Shown here: piece after piece, positions 25,948 through 34,843 of the stretch | Numbering within the stretch: position 1 is the stretch's first letter | How the letters are laid out: every line of letters starts with the position of its first letter | Assembly: GCF_008271805.1 (NCBI RefSeq) | Contig: NZ_VSRY01000152.1 | Coordinates: 248,001-312,000 of the forward strand | Source: Streptomyces sp. TRM49041 | GTDB lineage: Bacteria > Actinomycetota > Actinomycetes > Streptomycetales > Streptomycetaceae | DNA: 64,000 nucleotides | Direction: 5' to 3' | Translations under genes and position numbers: made by a program | The notes under the pieces: generated by a model | Told to the model about the DNA's origin: nothing | Database searches by the model: none | What the model saw: only the letters and a program-made list of their open reading frames with translations

Positions 25948-27264
25948 TCAGGAGAGGCGGGTGATGACGTTGCGGGTGATCGCTGCCACTTGGGGGTCGG
26001 TGGCCAGCAGGCGAGCCCAGTCGGTAGTGGCGGCGGTGAAGACTGTGCCAGCGGCGGTGAAGAGGCCGAGCGTGGCCGCACGGGGACTAGGCAACGGCTC
26101 ACGAGCGGCAAAGTTCCAGTCCGAGGGGAGCTCGGCGATGCCGAGGATCTCGAAGTCCTTGGGCGTGCCGTCCTGGCCGGTGGGACACGGGCGGCCGGCG
26201 GCGTCGGGCTCGTAGGCCGCGCCGTCGCATTCGTAGCCGATCAGCGCCCCATCGTGTCCGAGACTGTCGCCCGTCCTCAGCCCCGTGCCAGAGAACGCCC
26301 AGTGGCCGGCATCCGTGACGGTGAACCCGAGGGGAGCGCGGGTACCGTCCCAGTGACCACCGCCGTTGCGGTAGCTCACGCCGAGGAGGGCGTTCTCCGG
26401 CTCCGACTCCCACCAGTGGTCCGGGCACCCGTACGAGCTGTCCGGGTCGGTGTCGGCGGACGCACCGGGCGGGAACTTGTCGCAGGACAGCGCTGTTCCG
26501 TCCGGGGTGACTCCGACTCGCCACCAGCAGGTGTTGGCTCCGAAGTTGGCGATATGGCCGCCAGAGTCCCGGAAGGCGGTCACGTGTCGGCGAATCTCGG
26601 CGCTCCAGTATTCATCGTGGCCGGCGGAGACCAGGAGGCGGTATCCGTCGTGCAGGAGCAGCCCGTCGTGGAGGTCCAGGTCGGTGCAGTAGTCGGCCTC
26701 GATCCGGTTCCGCTCCATCCAGGCGATGAAGGGTGCGTCCCAGTGCGCGAATGTCTGCCGGGGCGACGACGGGTCGTACGCGTCAGGCAGGCCCTTCACC
26801 GGCCCGCCGACACCGCCTCCGGGGCGGCGCGTCGTGACCTGGGAGGCGCTGTAGAGGCTGCCTCCACCTGCGGTGTTGTACGCCTGATACGTGAAGGTCG
26901 GGATCTTGTACAGAGCCCTGCGGCCTGAGGGAGCGGAGGGGGTGACGACCAGCAGGATGCGCGCCTCTCTGGCATCCAGCGACGGTATGCCGGACGCGCG
27001 CTCGGTGCTGAGCACCGCGATGTACACCCCGGAACGCCACTCAGGAGGTACGAGGAACTCGTACGCGGGCCACTGCCAGTCCGCGTCGAATCGTCCGGGG
27101 GAGGCGGCGCGGCCGGGCCACTCGATGTGCCCCGCGTGCTCCGGCGTCGCTCCCCAACGGTAGAAGTCGACGTGGAACCGCGGGGCGGACGTCGCGATGT
27201 GCAGTCGGACCACGTCACCGGCGCGGACGCTCGGCCGGTTCGGGTAGCCGTTGATGGTGGTCAC
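25948..27264 (-). CDS. N,N-dimethylformamidase large-subunit-like protein
   Basis: The 438-aa protein matches the family annotated as N,N-dimethylformamidase beta subunit (C-terminal glutamine-amidotransferase-like domain). Segments LLVVTPSAPSGRRALYKIPTFTYQAYNTAGGGSLY and LLVSAGHDEYWSAEIRRHVTAFRDSGGHIANFGANTCWWRV are typical, and the N-terminal part is a beta-sandwich. Most actinobacterial members have no known substrate, and amide hydrolysis here is only inferred. It overlaps the methyltransferase stop by 4 bases (GTGA), so the two are translated together. Confidence 0.75.
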   Translation of the reverse strand: MTTINGYPNRPSVRAGDVVRLHIATSAPRFHVDFYRWGATPEHAGHIEWPGRAASPGRFDADWQWPAYEFLVPPEWRSGVYIAVLSTERASGIPSLDAREARILLVVTPSAPSGRRALYKIPTFTYQAYNTAGGGSLYSASQVTTRRPGGGVGGPVKGLPDAYDPSSPRQTFAHWDAPFIAWMERNRIEADYCTDLDLHDGLLLHDGYRLLVSAGHDEYWSAEIRRHVTAFRDSGGHIANFGANTCWWRVGVTPDGTALSCDKFPPGASADTDPDSSYGCPDHWWESEPENALLGVSYRNGGGHWDGTRAPLGFTVTDAGHWAFSGTGLRTGDSLGHDGALIGYECDGAAYEPDAAGRPCPTGQDGTPKDFEILGIAELPSDWNFAAREPLPSPRAATLGLFTAAGTVFTAATTDWARLLATDPQVAAITRNVITRLS

Positions 27265-27938
27265 GCGCTCTCCCTGGGACGCGCCACACCCGCCAGATGG
27301 AAGCGGTCGATCGCCTCGACGTGGGTTTCCCAGCCCAGACCGTTCAGCTGGGAGGAGAGCTCGGCGGGGTCGCGGAGCACCTTCACGGCGAGGTGACGGG
27401 AACCATCGGCCAGGGTTCGGTGGACCGTCGGTACCGGTATCCCGTCCGCCGGTTCCTCAATCGCCGCCTTCGCCGGCGAGTCGTCGAGGAACACCACGCG
27501 ACCACCGGGCATCAGCGCCCACCTCAGCAGGTCCCAGAAGGGCTCCATCTCCATCGGCGGCACGTGACTGAGCCAGAAGGCGAAGAAGACCGTGTCGTAC
27601 TGACGGTCCGGCTCCCAGTCGAAGACATCCGCCTCGATGAAGCGGGTCGCGGTGCCCCGCATGCGGCCGCGGGCCCGACGGAGCATCTCCGGCGCCGCGT
27701 CCAACGCGGTCAAGCTGCGGGCCCGGCGGGACAGCAACCGCGTCCACTGGCCCGTGCCGCAGGCGATCTCCAGGACGTCACCGCCGACCGGCAGCGAGTC
27801 CAGGGCCTTTGCGAGCCGGGGCATGTCCATGCGGGTGCTGTACGTGGCGTCGTACTCGTCGGCTCGCGCTTGGTAGTAGGCGATCTGGCCTCCGGACCAG
27901 TCCCCCGGGCCGTCCTGTCGCTTCTTAGTTCCGGTCAC
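27261..27938 (-). CDS. Class I SAM-dependent methyltransferase
   Basis: The 225-aa protein carries motif I VLEIACGTGQWT, then LDAAPEMLRRAR (motif II) and FIEADVFDWEPDRQYDTVFFAFWLSHV (motifs III-IV). It belongs to the Methyltransf_25/11 small-molecule group; the substrate is unknown. The GTG at 27938 has GAGGAG about 10 bases upstream. It is the first gene of the six-gene minus-strand operon and diverges from the STAND gene. Confidence 0.85.
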   Translation of the reverse strand: MTGTKKRQDGPGDWSGGQIAYYQARADEYDATYSTRMDMPRLAKALDSLPVGGDVLEIACGTGQWTRLLSRRARSLTALDAAPEMLRRARGRMRGTATRFIEADVFDWEPDRQYDTVFFAFWLSHVPPMEMEPFWDLLRWALMPGGRVVFLDDSPAKAAIEEPADGIPVPTVHRTLADGSRHLAVKVLRDPAELSSQLNGLGWETHVEAIDRFHLAGVARPRESA

Positions 27939-28209
27939 GCTGTGACCACTCCTCTCGGCTGTCTGCGGAGCGGCGGTGCTCCGCGCTGAGAAGACTGCCG
28001 AGTGTCGCCGGACAGCGGGCTGCCGTGGCGTCGCACTCGCGATGCAGCACCGCCGCTGGCCGGAGCGGCGGGTGAGCCCTCGGCCCGACCTGACCGGGAT
28101 GGCCCGGGTGTCGCATCCGTGCTGAACTCCCGTCGCAGCGAAGGCCCTACGCCGCTGGTCAGACCGCCCTACCCTGTTACCGTCGTCGGTGTCGGTCGAA
28201 GGAGCTTCG

Positions 28210-31200
28210 GTGGCCACAGTGCAGCGCTGGACCGGACGGGAGGCGCGCGCTCTGCGGCTCGCGACGCGTCGGAGTGTGCGTGGCTTCGCGTCCTACCTCG
28301 GCGTCAGCGACCGGACGGTGTCCAACTGGGAGGCTCGGGGCGAGGAGATCGTCGTCGCCCCGGACTCCCAGGCGTTACTCGATACGGCGTTGGAACGGAG
28401 CGACACGGAAGTGCGGCAGCGCTTCTGGGACTCCGTCGGAATGCCAACGCCCTCGGTCGCGTCGGCACCGGACCACTACCTCCCGATACCCGTTCCGGAG
28501 CCCGGCTTGGTGTACAGGTCAGAAGATCTCGAAGGGCTCGTCTCCGTGCTTCGAGAGGCGGCGCAGGACGGCAGCGTCGCCACGGTCGCCCTGTGCGGCC
28601 CCGGCGGGTTCGGGAAGACAACGCTGGCCACCCAGGTGTGCCGCGAACCCCGAGTCCGGGACTCCTTCTCGGAGATCCTCTGGGTGGAGACCGGCGAGGG
28701 ATGCACGGCCGCCAGGGTCGTCGAGCTGATCTCCGACCTGTGCGTTCACCTCGACGGCAACCGCCCGTCCCTGGCGGATCCCGAGCAGGCCGGATTCCAC
28801 CTCGCCCGTCTGCTCCAAGGACGACGCGCGCTCCTCGTCGTCGACAACGTCTGGTCCGCCACCGACCTCGGCCCGTTCCTGCTCGGAGGCGAGGACTGCG
28901 TACGGCTCGTGACCACGCGGAACGTGCGCGTGTGCCCAAGCTCCACCCGAGTTGTGCGTCTGGGGCCCATGGCACCAGGCGAGATCCGGGAACTGCTCGT
29001 CCGCAACGTCGGGGCCCTGGACGATGCCGAGGCCGCGCGCCTCGCGGGCGTGTGCGGAGGGTGGCCCCTGCTCGCGTCGATCGTTGGGGCGAACGTCTCG
29101 CAGGAGGTCGGCTCCGGAGCCCCGGCCGGTCGCGCCGTGACGGAGACAAGCGCGGCGATCCGCGCGTACGGTCCTCAGGCGTTCGACGTGTGGGACTCCG
29201 ACCAGCGCAAGAACGCCATCGGACAGGCGCTCGAGTCCAGCCTCCGTAGCCTTGCGGAGAGTGTCTCGATCGCCGGGCGCACGGACCTGCGGGACCGGTA
29301 CCTCTCGCTGGCCGTGTTCCCTCCATCGATGCCCATCCCTATGTCGGTACTCACTCGCTGGTGGGGCACTGTGGACGGATGGGCTCCCCACGTGGTGCGG
29401 CAGTTCTGCAGAGTGCTGTCCGACCGCTCCCTGATCGGTGCCTACCTCGCCGACCGGAACGCCATCGTGCTGCACGACGTGTTCCGGTCCTACCTGCGCC
29501 ATCTGATCGGCGACCACTGGGCGACGCTTCACCGGTCCCTGGTGGAGGCGTACCGGCAGAGTACGGGCGGTGCCTGGGAGACCCTGGGCGAGGACGAGGG
29601 ATACCTGTGGCGCCATCTTCCCTATCACCTGCGGGAGGCCGGCCTCGATGCTGAACTCGTCAGCCTGCTGGCCTCGCCTCCGTACGTCATGCGCAAGGTC
29701 GCACTCGTCGGACACCAGTCGTTGACTGCGGACGCCGCCGTACTCGACGCGCTGCCCGGGCGGCATGAAGTTGACCACCCGCAGCACCAAGTGTGGGCGA
29801 CCGCCCGTGCCCTGACCGGCGCCGGGTATCTGCTGAGCGGGCTGGAGTCCCCGGCCGACATCGCCTCGACGCTCTCGATCGTGCTGCGCCGCGCACCCCT
29901 GCCCGAGGCCACCCGATCCCTGGGCAGCATCGCTGGGGAGGGGCAAGTACTCGTCCCGAAGTGGCTGCTGCCCCCGGAGGAGAACTCCGCGGCAGTAACG
30001 GACCGCGGTCACATTGGTGCCGTCGTCAGCGTGTCCGCCGTCCGTGACCTCGTGGCGTCGGGTGGCGAGGACGGGGTGGTCAGGCTGTGGAACCTGAACA
30101 CGGGTCGGCTCCTTCGAGCCCATGAGGCCCATACAGGTTGGGTGTTCGCCACCGCGCTCTCCGCCGATGCGATGGTCCTCGCATCGGCGGGAGACGACGG
30201 GGCGATCCGGCTGTGGCGCACGGACACCGGCGAACCTGTCGGGGTGCTGCCCGGGCACAACCGCCGGATCCGCAGCCTCGCCTTCTCCTCAGCCGACCCC
30301 GTCCTGGTCTCCGGTGCCGAGGACGGAGCCGTATGCGCGTGGGACCTGGAGCGGCTCGTGCCCCTGCGGACGATGCGGGCAGCCGGCACCCCCGTTTGGT
30401 CCGTGGCGATCGGCGGGGACTCCGACTCGCTCGTGGCCGTGGCTGGCGAGGACGAGTTCGTCCGCCTCTTCGACCTGCGCACCGGCCGCCTCCTGGACGA
30501 ACGCGCGGTACACCGTGACTGGGTTCGCTCCGTGGCCTTCGCCCCGGGGTCCTCCCTCCTGGCCTCCGGATCCGGCGACCGTTCCGTAGCCGTGTGGGAT
30601 GCGGCCGACGGAAAACTCGCGCTCGTCCGCCGGATCACGGACCTCAAGGCGCGCGTGCGCGCCGTCGCTCTGTCCCCGCACGACGACGTCCTAGCCGCCG
30701 CCACCGAGGAGCCGAGGATCCAGGCGTTCTCGGCGGAGAGCCCGGTGGGCGAGACGCTGCTCCCACAGGGCGTGGACTGGGTGCGCTCACTCGCCAGAAC
30801 GGGCGACGGCACCGTGATCGCCGGATGCGAGGACGGTGCTGTTCGCGTCTGGACCGTGGGGAAGAGCAGGCTCAGGACCCTGGTCAGCGGCTCCAACACC
30901 GTGTGGTCCACGCAGTTCGCGGCCGGCGGACGTACCGCCGTGGTCGGCGACGGGGCCGGCGGCGTCGACGTCATCGACACCACGACCGCGACAGTCAGCC
31001 GGAGGCTGCCCGCCGCCCATGGACGCGTCTGGTCCCTGGCCTGCGGCGAGGAGCACGTCGCCGCGGCCTGCGGCGACGGGGCGGTCAGGGTCTGGTCGCT
31101 GCCCGACACGGCCTGGTCACTCACCCTGAACCAGGACACCCCGCGTACGTGGGCCGTGGCGATGGCCCGTTCGACGCCTCGTATCGCCGCGAGCACGGGC

Positions 31201-31737
31201 GACGGACACATCCGGTGCTGGGATCTCCCCACCGGGACGCCGTTGTGGAGCCAGGACGTGCACGCCGGTCGGTTGCGGTCGCTCTCCTTCGACGACAGTG
31301 GAGACCTCCTGGCCGCCTGCGGTGGTGACGGCTCGGTGCGCGTCTGGCACGCCCCCACCGGGGAGTTCAGGAGCCGGTTCAGCAGCCCCAGCGGCTGGGC
31401 CCGCGCCGTCACCGTGGACGGTCCGGGCAACCGCGTAGCGGTCGGTGCGGGGACTGGCGACATCGCGGTACGCCACCTGGGGACGGACCGGTTCACCTCC
31501 CACCTCTCCGGCCACACGGGCCGCATCCTCATGCTGGGCTTCATGAGCGACGAAGACTGCCTGGTGTCAGCCGCGGCGGACGGGACCGTGCGCGTGTGGT
31601 CGCTCAGTGAGCAGCGGCAGACCGCCAAGGTCAGGGTGGACGCCTCGCTGCATTGTGCGGCCTTCGAACCCTCGACGGGCGAGGTGCTGGTAGGGAGCGC
31701 GGCCGGGGTCGTGGCTCTGGAGATCATGGACACGTGA
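28210..31737 (+). CDS. STAND NTPase: HTH - NB-ARC - 14 WD40 repeats
   Basis: The 1175-aa protein has three parts. An XRE-type HTH occupies residues 5-55 (SVRGFASYLGVSDRTVSNWE). An NB-ARC switch ATPase follows with P-loop CGPGGFGKTT at about 128-137, Walker B LLVVDNVW, and the GGWPLL motif. From about residue 596 to the end there are fourteen WD40 units, enough for two seven-bladed propellers. Such proteins oligomerise when the propellers bind a ligand. With an HTH they may be transcription regulators of the adjoining cluster; others are defence sensors. AAGGAG at 28199-28204 supports GTG 28210. It is coupled or closely linked to the DUF89 gene. Confidence 0.9.
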   Translation: MATVQRWTGREARALRLATRRSVRGFASYLGVSDRTVSNWEARGEEIVVAPDSQALLDTALERSDTEVRQRFWDSVGMPTPSVASAPDHYLPIPVPEPGLVYRSEDLEGLVSVLREAAQDGSVATVALCGPGGFGKTTLATQVCREPRVRDSFSEILWVETGEGCTAARVVELISDLCVHLDGNRPSLADPEQAGFHLARLLQGRRALLVVDNVWSATDLGPFLLGGEDCVRLVTTRNVRVCPSSTRVVRLGPMAPGEIRELLVRNVGALDDAEAARLAGVCGGWPLLASIVGANVSQEVGSGAPAGRAVTETSAAIRAYGPQAFDVWDSDQRKNAIGQALESSLRSLAESVSIAGRTDLRDRYLSLAVFPPSMPIPMSVLTRWWGTVDGWAPHVVRQFCRVLSDRSLIGAYLADRNAIVLHDVFRSYLRHLIGDHWATLHRSLVEAYRQSTGGAWETLGEDEGYLWRHLPYHLREAGLDAELVSLLASPPYVMRKVALVGHQSLTADAAVLDALPGRHEVDHPQHQVWATARALTGAGYLLSGLESPADIASTLSIVLRRAPLPEATRSLGSIAGEGQVLVPKWLLPPEENSAAVTDRGHIGAVVSVSAVRDLVASGGEDGVVRLWNLNTGRLLRAHEAHTGWVFATALSADAMVLASAGDDGAIRLWRTDTGEPVGVLPGHNRRIRSLAFSSADPVLVSGAEDGAVCAWDLERLVPLRTMRAAGTPVWSVAIGGDSDSLVAVAGEDEFVRLFDLRTGRLLDERAVHRDWVRSVAFAPGSSLLASGSGDRSVAVWDAADGKLALVRRITDLKARVRAVALSPHDDVLAAATEEPRIQAFSAESPVGETLLPQGVDWVRSLARTGDGTVIAGCEDGAVRVWTVGKSRLRTLVSGSNTVWSTQFAAGGRTAVVGDGAGGVDVIDTTTATVSRRLPAAHGRVWSLACGEEHVAAACGDGAVRVWSLPDTAWSLTLNQDTPRTWAVAMARSTPRIAASTGDGHIRCWDLPTGTPLWSQDVHAGRLRSLSFDDSGDLLAACGGDGSVRVWHAPTGEFRSRFSSPSGWARAVTVDGPGNRVAVGAGTGDIAVRHLGTDRFTSHLSGHTGRILMLGFMSDEDCLVSAAADGTVRVWSLSEQRQTAKVRVDASLHCAAFEPSTGEVLVGSAAGVVALEIMDT

Positions 31738-31760
31738 GAGAAGCGAAGGGCTTGGACACT

Positions 31761-32984
31761 ATGACAGAGAAGATCTCCCGCGCCTCGCGCGAAACGGCCG
31801 TTGCCTCCGGCTCAGCTGCTGCGGCCGCCGCGCCGGTCATCCTGAGCAACGAGCGCGGCTCGTTCGCGTGGGGTGTGCTGGCCAAGCGCCACCCTGCCCT
31901 CATTCAGCAGGTACGGGACGCCTTCCCGTACGGCCGTCGGCAGCACGAAGCCCTCGACGCCCTGCTGGACGAGAGCAGCAACGGCGTCGTCGAACCCCTG
32001 GCTCCTGAGGAACCCGACCACGGGCGCTGGGCAGACTGGGGGCGGGGGCACTTCGGGCGATCCTGGTACGACGCCCCATTCCTGTGGGCGGAGAGTTACT
32101 TCTACCGCAGGCTCCTCGCCGCGGTCGGGTACTTCGGTACCGGTCCGTGGCAGGGAGTTGACCCCTTCGCTCCGTTCAAGCAGGCCGAACTACGGGGCGA
32201 GGCAGTGGAGGAGGAACTCCGGGCCCTGGACGCGCTCGCCGACGCTCCGGCCGGTGAGCGGGCCACGGCCCTGCTCCACGCCTCGCTCTGGGGTAACCGC
32301 GCGGACCTCGGCTTCCGCGCCTCGGGGGAGTCCCCAGCCGGTGAGGTCGCTACCTCCGCGCTGGTCGCCGACGACAGCGCCGCGCTGTGGCAGCTCCTGC
32401 CCGCCGGAGCTTCCGCGACCGTCGCCGTGGTGGCCGACAACGCGGGACGCGAGCTGATCCCGGACCTGATCCTCATCGACCACCTCCTCGAACACCGGCA
32501 TGCCGAGCGGGTCGTGCTTCACGTCAAGCCCTACCCGTACTACGTCTCCGACGCGATGACCGCGGACGTCGTCGACTGCCTCCGCCGCCTCACCGAGGCG
32601 CCCGGCGAAGCCGGCCGGATCGGCGGCCGACTCTGGAAGGCCATGGCTGCGGGAGCGGTGGAGGTCTGCACCCACACGTTCTTCTGCGCTCCGCTGCCGT
32701 ACGAGGAGATGCCCGAGGACCTTCGGAAGGAGTTCGCGGGCGTCACGCTCACCATCCTGAAGGGCGACCTCAACTACCGTCGCCTGGTGGGTGACCGCCT
32801 TTTGGACGCCACGACATCGTTCGCCGAGCTCACCGCCTACTTCCCAGGTCCCGTCGCGGCCCTCCGCACACTGAAGTCCGACGTCATCGCTGGCCTGCAG
32901 CAGGGAACACTGGATGACCTCGAACGGTCCGGGGCGGCCTGGCGTACGAGTGGAACGCACGCCCTGATCCAGGTCCGAAAGTAG
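31761..32984 (+). CDS. DUF89 / ARMT1-type damage-control phosphatase
   Basis: The 407-aa protein carries the DUF89 signatures: SLWGNRAD (WGN at 177-179), VVADNAGRELIPDLILIDHLL with metal ligands D226/N227, and KGDLNYRRL at 334-342. The family is metal-dependent and dephosphorylates overflow sugar phosphates or similar damaged metabolites. Here it may clean up phosphosugars made by the neighbouring pathway. An in-frame GTG at 31734 overlaps the STAND stop (GTGA) and is an alternative start. AGGG is about 10 bases before ATG 31761. Confidence 0.88.
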   Translation: MTEKISRASRETAVASGSAAAAAAPVILSNERGSFAWGVLAKRHPALIQQVRDAFPYGRRQHEALDALLDESSNGVVEPLAPEEPDHGRWADWGRGHFGRSWYDAPFLWAESYFYRRLLAAVGYFGTGPWQGVDPFAPFKQAELRGEAVEEELRALDALADAPAGERATALLHASLWGNRADLGFRASGESPAGEVATSALVADDSAALWQLLPAGASATVAVVADNAGRELIPDLILIDHLLEHRHAERVVLHVKPYPYYVSDAMTADVVDCLRRLTEAPGEAGRIGGRLWKAMAAGAVEVCTHTFFCAPLPYEEMPEDLRKEFAGVTLTILKGDLNYRRLVGDRLLDATTSFAELTAYFPGPVAALRTLKSDVIAGLQQGTLDDLERSGAAWRTSGTHALIQVRK

Positions 32985-33151
32985 CTCCGAGGGGCATGGT
33001 ACGGGCGAGCTGGAGAGCGGATCTGGCCACTTCGAGCGGTCGCGTGGTCCGGATTCGAATGGTCTTTCCCCGTCAGCGACTCGTGACTGGTTAGGGTGAT
33101 CACCTTCCCCACGCCCACGGTGTGGTCCTATCGAAACCACAGGGAGTAACA

Positions 33152-33739
33152 GTGCGTCCGCAGTTGCGCATGTGGCCCGTGGTCCCGCTTGCCGTTCTGG
33201 CGACGGCGTGTGCCGCGTCCGACCAGCAGCCGGACACGTCCGCCAAGCCGAACTCCGGGCAGTACGTGGCTACAGCACCCATAAACACCGGCAAAGTGAC
33301 CGAGGGCTCCGTCTGCGAAGCCACACTCACAGAGGCCCAGCAGAAGGCCATCGGGGTGTGGGAGGCGACGCCGATGTCCGGCAAGGGCGAGGTCAGCTGC
33401 TATTTCTCCATGACCCCCGATGAGGACAACCCGGCCGGCTACGTGGTCTCCATGTTCAAGAACGAGGATGCCCTGCTGGAGACAGCCGACGGCACGGACC
33501 CCAGCCCCACGAAGGCCGTTCCGGTCACAGTGAAGGGACGCGGTGCGGCCCAGCAGGTGATGTACGGCGACGACTGGCGGGCGTCGCTCACGGTGGACCT
33601 CGGTGCCGGTCAGTTCCTCTTCATCGAGAGGTACTCGCCGGCTCACATGGTGTCCGAACCGGACCTCAACGCTCAGGCACGCAAGGTCGCCGAGCAGGTG
33701 TTGGCGAATCTGGAAAGGGGCGGCGCCAAGGGGATGTGA
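33152..33739 (+). CDS. Secreted lipoprotein, DUF3558-like
   Basis: The 195-aa product starts with a basic N-terminus, a hydrophobic stretch (MWPVVPLAVLATA) and a cysteine (ATAC), consistent with a lipoprotein signal peptide. The mature part has two further cysteines (SVCEAT and SCYFS) spaced as in DUF3558-like actinobacterial lipoproteins; function is unknown. AGGGAG at 33141-33146 is 5 bases from the GTG at 33152. An in-frame upstream start at 33122 has no ribosome site. It is convergent with the next minus-strand gene. Confidence 0.72.
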   Translation: MRPQLRMWPVVPLAVLATACAASDQQPDTSAKPNSGQYVATAPINTGKVTEGSVCEATLTEAQQKAIGVWEATPMSGKGEVSCYFSMTPDEDNPAGYVVSMFKNEDALLETADGTDPSPTKAVPVTVKGRGAAQQVMYGDDWRASLTVDLGAGQFLFIERYSPAHMVSEPDLNAQARKVAEQVLANLERGGAKGM

Positions 33740-33758
33740 CGGCCGACGCTCACCGCTG

Positions 33759-34349
33759 TCAGCGACAGGAGGTGCCACCCGTGAGGGGATAGCACTCGCG
33801 CCGGGTGAACGGGCACACCTGGGCGGGTCTGCCTCGGTACTCAGCCATCCGGGCGGCACGCTCAGCGCGGATCAGTTCTTCCGCTTCAGCGAGACTGGCG
33901 AGGCCGAGTCCTTCGGTCCACGCTGCACGCGCGACCTCGCGGATCGTCATGAAGGCGAGTTCGGGCAGCGGCTCATCGGCCCGATCACGTGCAGCCCTTC
34001 TCCGTGCGGCTCGACCGCTGTTGGCACTGGCCGCGGACGGCGAGGCGTGCTCGAGTGCGCGCTCGCGAAGGATCAGCTCTCCGGCCCTGTCGACCGATCC
34101 GGCGATCGAGGTGCCCCAAACCCCAGAGAAGAACCCGTGGTCCGCCTGTGCCATGCACATTCGGGTGGCGATGGACAGCGCTCGGCGTTCGACGATCAGG
34201 GCCTCCAGTTCCTCAACGGAGCGCCCACCGGGGGTGTGGGCACGCTGAGCAGCCAGACGAGACGGCAGGAAGTCACGGAGAACCAGCGCCTTCACCAGCA
34301 CCTCGGCCGCGCCTCGTACTGCGACCGCGTAGGGAACGACGTCAGTCAT
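33759..34349 (-). CDS. Hypothetical protein at right end of cargo
   Basis: The 196-aa product is Ala/Arg/Glu-rich and mostly helical, with LVKALVLRDFLPSRLAAQRAHTP near the N-terminus and three cysteines near the C-terminus (CPFTRRECYPLTGGTSC). I do not recognise it. It is the last cargo gene before phage genes resume at 34447 and points away from them. Plus-strand frames through it look like shadows, since this strand has the better coding pattern and a normal ATG. Confidence 0.5.
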   Translation of the reverse strand: MTDVVPYAVAVRGAAEVLVKALVLRDFLPSRLAAQRAHTPGGRSVEELEALIVERRALSIATRMCMAQADHGFFSGVWGTSIAGSVDRAGELILRERALEHASPSAASANSGRAARRRAARDRADEPLPELAFMTIREVARAAWTEGLGLASLAEAEELIRAERAARMAEYRGRPAQVCPFTRRECYPLTGGTSCR

Positions 34350-34446
34350 GAAGCCACGATGTGCTCACGGCCGCGCGGCACGCTGGGACACACGGAAACT
34401 GGCCCATCGGTGTGTCCGGAGGGCTATCCTGCGCAGCTCGTTCGGC

Positions 34447-34479
34447 TTGACAGAGACGAACCGGAGCTTAGGCTCCGCC
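34447..34479 (+). promoter_or_regulatory. Phage late promoter, copy 3, giving a leaderless mRNA
   Basis: TTGACA (34447-34452), a 16-base spacer and TAGGCT (34469-34474) make a near-consensus promoter. The -10 lies inside the shared motif TTAGGCTCCGCC (34468-34479). The GTG of the first connector gene is at 34481, about where transcription should begin, so the message is probably leaderless. Confidence 0.75.
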
Positions 34480-34480
34480 G

Positions 34481-34843
34481 GTGACGACGCCGAATCGCTT
34501 CCAGATGACCTTCGACGGGCGTGCGTATGCCCTCGCTGTAGACGGCAGGGACGTGAGCGAGGACGTCGCTGCCGTGGATCTGCACGCTGATGGTCACGAT
34601 GTGCCACGCGTGGTGCTGCATCTGCGCCCGACCGGGACATGGCCCGCCGAACTGGATCTCCTCGCTCGGGTCGAGGTCGGCGCGCCCCCGGACCCCGGCC
34701 CGGCGGCCGCCGCGTTTCTGGAGGCGTTGGACCCGTTGGAGGTGGAGCGCGCGGCCCTGGCACGGATGGACCTGGAGAACGTGCCGGGCGGCGGTACGGC
34801 GGCGGTGATGCGGCAGTTGACGGAGTGGGCCCGTGGCGCTTGA
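34481..34843 (+). CDS. Phage head-tail region protein, unknown function
   Basis: The 120-aa product opens the right phage block. It starts with a GTG that falls at the predicted transcription start, so it is probably translated without a leader. It contains a beta-rich N-terminal half (FDGRAYALAVDGRDVSEDVAAVDLHADG) and a C-terminal helical part. I do not recognise it. It overlaps the head-closure gene by 11 bases. Its place fits a small minor head or connector component. Confidence 0.6.
   Translation: MTTPNRFQMTFDGRAYALAVDGRDVSEDVAAVDLHADGHDVPRVVLHLRPTGTWPAELDLLARVEVGAPPDPGPAAAAFLEALDPLEVERAALARMDLENVPGGGTAAVMRQLTEWARGA

Noticed and set aside
33805..34248. Plus-strand 147-codon frame opposite the hypothetical gene at the cargo end
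   Set aside because: Antisense to a minus-strand frame with a better coding pattern.
4973..34349. Integrase or transposase driving the cargo insertion
   Set aside because: No such gene or clear terminal repeats seen; short shared words at the junctions (GAAGCC) are chance level.
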